Source: Pseudomonas cedrina subsp. cedrina (GTDB taxonomy: Bacteria; Pseudomonadota; Gammaproteobacteria; Pseudomonadales; Pseudomonadaceae). Taken from it: a DNA stretch of 64,000 nt. Where the stretch lies: the NCBI RefSeq assembly GCF_001983175.1, contig NZ_MNPW01000011.1:62001-126000 (forward strand), in the 5' to 3' direction. A program made the translations under genes and the position numbers. Shown piece by piece: positions 59,428 to 64,000 of the stretch; the first letter of the stretch is position 1, and each line of letters begins with the position of its first letter. A model generated the notes under the pieces. The model did no database searches. It was given only the letters and a program-made list of their open reading frames with translations, and had not been told where the DNA came from.

Positions 59428-60069
59428 GTGCGCACTGTACTGCTGACGGGCTTCGAGCCCTTTGATCAAGATTCGGTGAACCCGTCCTGGGAAGCGGTGC
59501 GCCAACTGGACGGTGTGCAGTTGGACGATGATGTGCGAATTGTTGCGCATCGACTGCCTTGCGCGTTTGCCACCGCGGGTGAGTGCCTGGCCCGACTGAT
59601 CGATGAATTGCACCCGGCCATGGTAATTGCTACCGGGCTGGGCCCGGGGCGTAGCGATATCTCGTTCGAGCGGGTGGCGATCAATATCAACGATGCCCGG
59701 ATTCCGGATAATCTGGGCGAGCAGCCCATTGATACGGCAGTCGTGACGGGCGGCCCGGCGGCGTACTTCACGACACTGCCGATCAAGGCGATGGTCAAGG
59801 CCGTGCGCGAAGCGGGCATCGCGGCCTCGGTATCGCAGACGGCGGGGACGTTTGTGTGCAACCAAGTGTTTTATCTGTTGCAGCATGCCCTGACCGGGAC
59901 CTCCGTGCGCAGTGGGTTCATCCACGTACCGCTTCTGCCGGAGCAGGTGACGGAGGCGCAGCGGCCCTCGATGGAACTGAATACGTTGGTGACGGGATTG
60001 CAGGCGGCCGTACTGGCCGCGTGGCATACAACCGTGGATGCAAAAGAGGCGGGCGGGCAGGTCAGTTGA
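59428..60069 (+). CDS. pcp: Pyrrolidone-carboxylate peptidase (pyroglutamyl peptidase I)
   Basis: Cys peptidase (C15) of 213 residues that removes N-terminal pyroglutamate. The catalytic triad is visible: Glu in ISFERVAININDARIPDN, Cys in TAGTFVCNQVFYLLQH and His in GFIHVPLLPEQ. I chose GTG 59428 (MRTVLLTGFEPF), the usual N-terminus, with GAGG six bases upstream; a GTG at 59416 overlaps the DUF979 stop. Its TGA lies inside a perfect hairpin (60054-60078). Confidence 0.94.
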   Translation: MRTVLLTGFEPFDQDSVNPSWEAVRQLDGVQLDDDVRIVAHRLPCAFATAGECLARLIDELHPAMVIATGLGPGRSDISFERVAININDARIPDNLGEQPIDTAVVTGGPAAYFTTLPIKAMVKAVREAGIAASVSQTAGTFVCNQVFYLLQHALTGTSVRSGFIHVPLLPEQVTEAQRPSMELNTLVTGLQAAVLAAWHTTVDAKEAGGQVS

Positions 60070-60078
60070 CCTGCCCGA
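60054..60078. terminator. Bidirectional hairpin containing the pcp stop codon
   Basis: CGGGCAGGTCA-GT-TGACCTGCCCG, an 11-base perfect stem between convergent genes; the pcp TGA is its loop-proximal triplet on the right. Confidence 0.75.
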
Positions 60079-60084
60079 TTCACC

Positions 60085-60309
60085 TCAGGTTGCGAACAGG
60101 CGGGTAAGCCCGAAGGTAATGGCGCAGGCCAGACCTGTCATCGCGAATGCGGTTGCCACGTACCACTTGATGAGATTCAGTTCAGTGGTGGCCAGGTCTG
60201 CCCTGGAAGCGAAGTGCTTATCCATGGAGTCTGCCCTGCTCGAAACGGTGATCAGCTTTTCGTTCATTTCAGCCAGCCCCTTTTCCAGTAAACCTAATCG
60301 TATTTCCAT
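60085..60309 (-). CDS. Small coiled-coil membrane protein, unknown (74 aa)
   Basis: A 74-residue protein. The first 45 residues are helical and charged (MEIRLGLLEKGLAEMNEKLI, TVSSRADSMDKHF), probably a coiled coil, and the C-terminus is one membrane helix (WYVATAFAMTGLACAITFGL). This layout resembles XhlA/holin-accessory and DUF1640-like tail-anchored proteins, but no relationship can be proven. It is convergent with pcp. Confidence 0.65.
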   Translation of the reverse strand: MEIRLGLLEKGLAEMNEKLITVSSRADSMDKHFASRADLATTELNLIKWYVATAFAMTGLACAITFGLTRLFAT

Positions 60310-60439
60310 TCTCGAACCTCCATTATTCCCGTTACCGGCTCTGCCTTGAACCGCTTGGGGACCGAGAATAGTGTGGCCTCAGCCCAACGTTAAGAGACAA
60401 ACCTTTGCAAAATAACACCAGGCGTCTGGTGCCGCCTGT

Positions 60440-61840
60440 TCAGTCCTCCCGCTGCGGAAAGAACAATTCAAAACACGTCACCCCCGCGTCACTGCTCACG
60501 CTGTACCGCCCGTTATGCAACTGCATGATGGTCGCTACAATCGACAGCCCCAGCCCATTTGACTGCGCCGAGCGTTCCCGCGACTCATCGACCCGGTAAA
60601 ACCGTTCGAACAGGCGCGGCAGATGCTCGGCAGCAATGGTTCCGCCGCGATTGCTGACCCTGAGGTTGATGCCGTCCGTCGTGGGCACCGCCTGGATCAT
60701 CAACTCGGTGCCCGGCGCACCATATTTGATGGCATTGGCACACAGGTTGGCCAGGGCCCGGCGCAGCAGCATCGGCTCGGCCCAGATCACGCCCTCTCCG
60801 CTGGCATGAATGCGGATGTCCACATCGCCCGCCAAGCCTTCAAAGTACTCGGCGATTCGTTCCACCTCATCCGCCGCACTGAGCGCCTGGCGTTGACGCA
60901 GCGCGCTGGCCGGGTCGGTGCGGGCCAGGAACAGCATGTTGTCGAGCATCCGTGCCAGGCGTTCAAGCTCTTCGACATTCGACGCCAGCAGCTGCTGGTA
61001 ACTCTCGATGCTGCGGCTCTGTTGCAGGGCGACCTGGGTTTCTCCCAGCAGGTTATTGATAGGCGTGCGCAGTTCGTGGGCCATGTCGGTGGACACCTGG
61101 CCCAGCTGTACAAAACCCTTGGCCAGTCGTTCGAGCATGGTGTTGAACGAATCAATCATCGGCAGCAGTTCTTTTGGCGCGCCTTGGCTGTCGAGGCGTT
61201 CGGCGAGGTTGCCGACGCCGATACCTTGGGCGTGGCGGGCCAGGCGTCGCAACGGCAGAAGCCCGCGATAGACGAGCAGGTAGCCGACCACGGCCAGCAT
61301 GATTGCGGCGATGCCTGCCAGGATATAAACGCTCAACCGATAGCTGGCGAGCACCGCGGTGCGTTCGGTCATCAGGCGGCCGCTGGTGACTTGGAGGCTG
61401 CCAAGGTCACCGGAGTCGATGGAGGCGGCGACGGTGGAGAAGGGCACGCCGTTCACGCCAGGCAGATGGTGCACGTCGGCAAGGCTCAGCGCATGGTCTT
61501 TCGCGACGGGTGGCACGGACGGCAGGTCGATGTTGCCCGGGTTCACCAGCAGCAGGGGTGTCTGCCCCGGCGCCGCGATGCTCAAGACCGACTCGTGGTT
61601 GCCCAGCATATTCTGGAACAACTCCGGCTTGGTCTTGATCAGGTCGAGGGTGTTGCTGTCGTTGAGCAAGTTGCGCAGTTGATCGACGCGGGAAATCAAG
61701 GCGGCATCGTCACGCATGACCAATTCCCGCTCCAGCTCGCGGTACAGCGCCACGCCCAAGGTGGCCAGCAGAGTGAAAGCGAGCAAGGCGAAAATCAGCG
61801 CCAGGCGCAGGGTCATCGAATAGTGACGGCGTTTGTTCAT
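60440..61840 (-). CDS. Heavy-metal (copper-type) sensor histidine kinase, CopS/CusS/IrlS family
   Basis: A 466-residue membrane kinase. Two membrane helices (near residues 10-30 and 170-190) enclose a periplasmic sensor of about 140 residues; a HAMP domain (RGLLPLRRLARHAQGIGVGN) follows. The phospho-acceptor His is in STDMAHELRTPINNLLGE, the N-box is RRALANLCANAIKYG and the G-box SNGLGLSIVATIMQLHNG. The ATG overlaps the stop of the response-regulator gene. A metal signal, likely copper, is inferred from the subfamily. Confidence 0.9.
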   Translation of the reverse strand: MNKRRHYSMTLRLALIFALLAFTLLATLGVALYRELERELVMRDDAALISRVDQLRNLLNDSNTLDLIKTKPELFQNMLGNHESVLSIAAPGQTPLLLVNPGNIDLPSVPPVAKDHALSLADVHHLPGVNGVPFSTVAASIDSGDLGSLQVTSGRLMTERTAVLASYRLSVYILAGIAAIMLAVVGYLLVYRGLLPLRRLARHAQGIGVGNLAERLDSQGAPKELLPMIDSFNTMLERLAKGFVQLGQVSTDMAHELRTPINNLLGETQVALQQSRSIESYQQLLASNVEELERLARMLDNMLFLARTDPASALRQRQALSAADEVERIAEYFEGLAGDVDIRIHASGEGVIWAEPMLLRRALANLCANAIKYGAPGTELMIQAVPTTDGINLRVSNRGGTIAAEHLPRLFERFYRVDESRERSAQSNGLGLSIVATIMQLHNGRYSVSSDAGVTCFELFFPQRED

Positions 61841-62508
61841 GGCTGGGTATCGAAGCGGTAGCCGATGCCACGCACGCTGTGGATCAGTTTGAGCTGGAAC
61901 GGGTCGTCGATTTTCAGGCGCAGGCGCCGCACGGCCACGTCCACCACGTTGGTGTCGCTGTCAAAATTCATGTCCCATACCCGTGACGCGATCAATGAAC
62001 GGGACAGCACCTGGCCCTGATGGGTCGCGAACAAATGCAGCAGGGCGAACTCTTTGTTGGTCAGGGTGATACGGGCGCCCGCGCGGGTTACGCGGCGCTT
62101 GAGGACATCGATCTGCAGGTCGGCGATCTGCAGCTGTTCTTCTTCCCGGCTGGGGCCGCGGCGGGTCAGGGTACGCAAGCGTGCCACCAACTCGGCGAAG
62201 GAGAACGGTTTGATCAGGTAGTCATCGGCACCCAATTCAAGGCCCTTGATACGGTCGGCAATATCATCGCGGGCCGTCAGGAAAAGTACCGGTGTGTCGG
62301 CTTCCTTGCGCAGGCGGCGCAGCACTTCCCAGCCATCCATTTTCGGCATCATCACATCCAGCACGATCACATCGAATGGTGTTTCCAGCGCCTGGTGCAG
62401 GCCATCCACGCCGTCACGGGCGAGGCTGACGGAGTAACCCAGTTCCTGAAGGCCGTTGAGCAGGTAATTGCCGGCCTTGGGTTCGTCTTCGACTACGAGA
62501 ATGTTCAT
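61837..62508 (-). CDS. Heavy-metal response regulator, CopR/CusR family
   Basis: An OmpR-class regulator of 223 residues. The phospho-acceptor Asp is in FDVIVLDVMMPKMDGWEVLR near residue 51; the C-terminal winged helix ends TNVVDVAVRRLRLKIDDPFQ and IHSVRGIGYRFDTQP, the standard CopR/CusR ending. It is coupled to the kinase gene by ATGA and preceded by the DUF2790 gene, 42 bases away. A TTACA-type palindrome upstream of DUF2790 is its probable site. Confidence 0.93.
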   Translation of the reverse strand: MNILVVEDEPKAGNYLLNGLQELGYSVSLARDGVDGLHQALETPFDVIVLDVMMPKMDGWEVLRRLRKEADTPVLFLTARDDIADRIKGLELGADDYLIKPFSFAELVARLRTLTRRGPSREEEQLQIADLQIDVLKRRVTRAGARITLTNKEFALLHLFATHQGQVLSRSLIASRVWDMNFDSDTNVVDVAVRRLRLKIDDPFQLKLIHSVRGIGYRFDTQP

Positions 62509-62550
62509 GGCAAGTGCTCTGTCTCAATGCGTGGCGCAAGTGTAGCCCGA

Positions 62551-62796
62551 TCAATTGTCACTGGCGCAACCGGTGTCCAGGACCTGGTAGTCCAACACAT
62601 GTTCACGGCCCTGGCTGTCCAGGTAGTCGAGTCGCGCCGGGACGACGCCGCATTCGCCATAGGTGTCAGTGCTCGACAGCACTTTAGCCACGTCCAGGTG
62701 GACGAAGAAGCCGGTTTTGTCGTGGACCACGGGTTCGGCGGCAAACACGGAACCGGTAGCGAGCAAAGCGGCAAAGCCGAGGGTAAACAGTTTCAT
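62551..62796 (-). CDS. DUF2790 periplasmic protein
   Basis: An 81-residue protein with a signal peptide (MKLFTLGFAALLATGSVFA, cut before AEPVVHDK). The mature part has VHLDVAKVLSSTDTYGECGV and a C-terminal VLDYQVLDTGC, the DUF2790 pattern with two conserved Cys that may form a disulfide. DUF2790 genes are repeatedly found beside copper-responsive systems in Pseudomonas. The start at 62796 is set by the signal peptide and AGAGAGGT upstream. Probably the first gene of the DUF2790-regulator-kinase operon. Confidence 0.85.
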   Translation of the reverse strand: MKLFTLGFAALLATGSVFAAEPVVHDKTGFFVHLDVAKVLSSTDTYGECGVVPARLDYLDSQGREHVLDYQVLDTGCASDN

Positions 62797-62884
62797 GGTG
62801 GTACCTCTCTTTATGGGTTGGCTGCCAGGTGTTGGCGGTGAGTTCACAGTAACGAGGCGCCACTAACAGCCGACCAACAGAATG

Positions 62885-62900
62885 ATTACAAGTGTGTAAT
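62885..62900. promoter_or_regulatory. Candidate CopR-type operator
   Basis: ATTACA-AGTG-TGTAAT is a perfect inverted repeat 89 bases upstream of the DUF2790 start. Heavy-metal regulators of the CopR/CusR group bind inverted TTACA/TGACA-type sites, so this is a likely binding site for the regulator encoded downstream (autoregulation). Confidence 0.6.
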
Positions 62901-63065
62901 GCAGTGCTTTTGCATCGCAGGGCTCAGGGCCTGGCGGCCGGAGGCTTCAAGGATCAGGTCGGTGATCGCCTGGGCGTGGGTCACTGGCGACAAGTGGCTC
63001 AAAGGCAGCTCGATGGCGGTGGCGTTTACAAGCAGCGAGGTGATCCGTAGATTGCAACGGGCTAA
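62886..63065 (-). pseudogene. C-terminal remnant of an alpha/beta hydrolase gene
   Basis: On the minus strand, a 59-codon open stretch between stop codons contains IELPLSHLSPVTHAQAITDL, matching the end of alpha/beta hydrolases (the catalytic-His region, usually GAGHMSPLTHPEAV). There is no start, and an in-frame TAA lies at 63068-63066. The His equivalent is kept (SHLSPVTH). It appears to be what is left of a deleted gene in the 301-base spacer. Confidence 0.45.
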
Positions 63066-63097
63066 TTACTTGTTACCGCCCAAGAGGAAGCCTCGCA

Positions 63098-63775
63098 GTG
63101 TCCATCCCAGGTCCAGCCGTATTCAACCGCCGTTATCGCGCCTTTCTGTTTGATATGGACGGGACGCTGCTCAACTCCATTGCCGCCGCCGAGCGGGTGT
63201 GGAGTGTCTGGGCGGAACGCCATGGCCTGGAGGTAGAAGCGTTTTTGAAGACCATTCACGGCGCTCGCGCGATCGACACCATTACCCGGCAAGCGCTGCC
63301 CGGCGTTGATCCCGAGGTCGAGGCGCAGTGGATCACCGAGGCTGAAATCGAGGATGTGAGAGGGGTTGTCGCGATTCCCGGCGCCGTCACGTTTCTGAAC
63401 AGTCTGCCGGGTGATCAATGGGCACTGGTCACCTCGGCGCCCAGGGAACTGGCGTTGCGTCGATTGCAGGCTGCCGGGATTGCGCCGCCGACGGTGCTGG
63501 TCACGGCTGAAGATGTTGCCATCGGTAAGCCGAACCCCGCCTGTTACCTGCTGGGTGCGCAACGCCTGGGCGTCCCGGTGCAGGACTGCCTGGTGTTTGA
63601 AGATGCAACGGTAGGCATACGCGCGGGCGAGGCGGCAGGGGCGGATGTAATGGTTGTGACGACGACGCATCACGCGCCTATGGTCACCGAACACCCTTCG
63701 GTTGACGGGTACCAACAGCTAAGCGTACAGCGCGACGCGCAAGGCTTGTTGTACCTGCAGAACACGGCGGGCTGA
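63098..63775 (+). CDS. HAD-superfamily phosphatase (sugar/polyol-phosphatase type)
   Basis: A 225-residue HAD subfamily IA hydrolase. Motif I is FLFDMDGTLLNS (nucleophile Asp) near residues 18-29, motif II TSAPRELALRRL, motif III Lys in IGKPNPACYLLGAQRLGV and motif IV VFEDATVGIRAGEAAGA. This pattern fits the sugar-phosphatase and glycerol-phosphatase group (YfbT/GPP). The start is a GTG with AGAGGAAG upstream. The substrate is not defined by sequence. Confidence 0.9.
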   Translation: MSIPGPAVFNRRYRAFLFDMDGTLLNSIAAAERVWSVWAERHGLEVEAFLKTIHGARAIDTITRQALPGVDPEVEAQWITEAEIEDVRGVVAIPGAVTFLNSLPGDQWALVTSAPRELALRRLQAAGIAPPTVLVTAEDVAIGKPNPACYLLGAQRLGVPVQDCLVFEDATVGIRAGEAAGADVMVVTTTHHAPMVTEHPSVDGYQQLSVQRDAQGLLYLQNTAG

Positions 63776-63788
63776 AGGGCTGAGCCCG

Positions 63789-64000
63789 TTACCGGTCTCG
63801 GCCTTGTCCGGAGCGGACTGGGGTGGGCGGTTGCATTCGATGATTCCTCATGCCTTGGCGTGACAGCACCATCTCCCTGAGAATTTCATTGGCCAGCCGC
63901 GCGATGGCTTCGGCGCCACGATAGTGTGCACGCACGATCCCTGTCACTGCGAAATGGTCGGTTTCCGGGCCGCTGAGCACTGCCGAAAGCGTGCCGTCGG
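63789..64000 (-). CDS. Unknown gene, N-terminal part cut by window edge
   Basis: A frame open to the right edge encodes at least 70 residues ending in a basic tail (MQPPTPVRSGQGRDR). The visible part includes HFAVTGIVRAHYRGAEAIAR and LANEILREMVLSRQG. I do not recognise the family; the rest of the gene is needed. Confidence 0.5.
   Translation of the reverse strand, partial: DGTLSAVLSGPETDHFAVTGIVRAHYRGAEAIARLANEILREMVLSRQGMRNHRMQPPTPVRSGQGRDR

Overview
The window is GC-rich chromosomal DNA from a fluorescent Pseudomonas, most likely the P. fluorescens group. The gene order leuC-leuD-methyltransferase-leuB-asd-usg-fimV-truA-trpF-accD-folC-dedD-like-cvpA-purF-metZ-SDR matches the conserved Pseudomonas arrangement. 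Intergenic spaces carry several families of paired palindromic REP-type repeats (cores GAGCGGGCTTGCCCCGCG, TGTGGGAGCTGGCTTGCCTGCGAT and TGTGGGAGCGGGCTTGCTCGCGA), which are typical of this group. No CRISPR array, prophage, rRNA or insertion sequence was seen.

Layout. 1-3.2 kb: acetylpolyamine catabolism (AraC-type regulator, amidohydrolase, polyamine-binding protein cut by the left edge). 3.4-8.8 kb: small and accessory genes (DUF6124, nucleotidyltransferase, chromate transporter, TspO, alpha/beta hydrolase, DUF1203) with two REP pairs. 8.8-11.9 kb: an ABC importer of the iron/cobalamin class behind a cobalamin riboswitch. 11.9-14.4 kb: a His-Me-finger nuclease divergent from a protealysin/emfourin pair. 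14.6-19 kb: succinate-semialdehyde dehydrogenase with a divergent LysR regulator, and an aromatic-type aminotransferase. 19-24 kb: uvrB, a repeat-rich spacer, gltX, and a duplicated tRNA-Ala/tRNA-Glu block. 24.2-27.1 kb: TetR, hydrolase, thioesterase and dusC.

27.1-31.8 kb is the most unusual part: a three-gene accessory cassette between dusC and a PAS-GGDEF-EAL gene. It is preceded by a sequence matching the HrpL-dependent hrp box (GGAACT-N15-CCACGAA). The first protein is harpin-like and proline-rich, with 14-residue repeats. The second carries a papain/calpain-like Gln-Cys-His domain. The third carries three tandem copies of that domain, of which only the last keeps the Cys. I infer that these are type III secretion substrates. 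No secretion apparatus lies in the window, so this rests on the promoter motif and protein features.

31.8-54.3 kb is core metabolism: leucine biosynthesis, aspartate-semialdehyde dehydrogenase and its paralogue, FimV, pseudouridine synthase, tryptophan, fatty acid, folate, purine and methionine synthesis. 54.3-56.6 kb holds four tRNA genes around a PuuB-like FAD oxidase. 56.6-60.3 kb has a DUF4410 lipoprotein and a DUF969-DUF979-pcp operon, probably for 5-oxoproline handling. 60.4-63 kb is a copper-type two-component system with a DUF2790 protein and a TTACA-type operator. The right end has a HAD phosphatase and a partial unknown gene.
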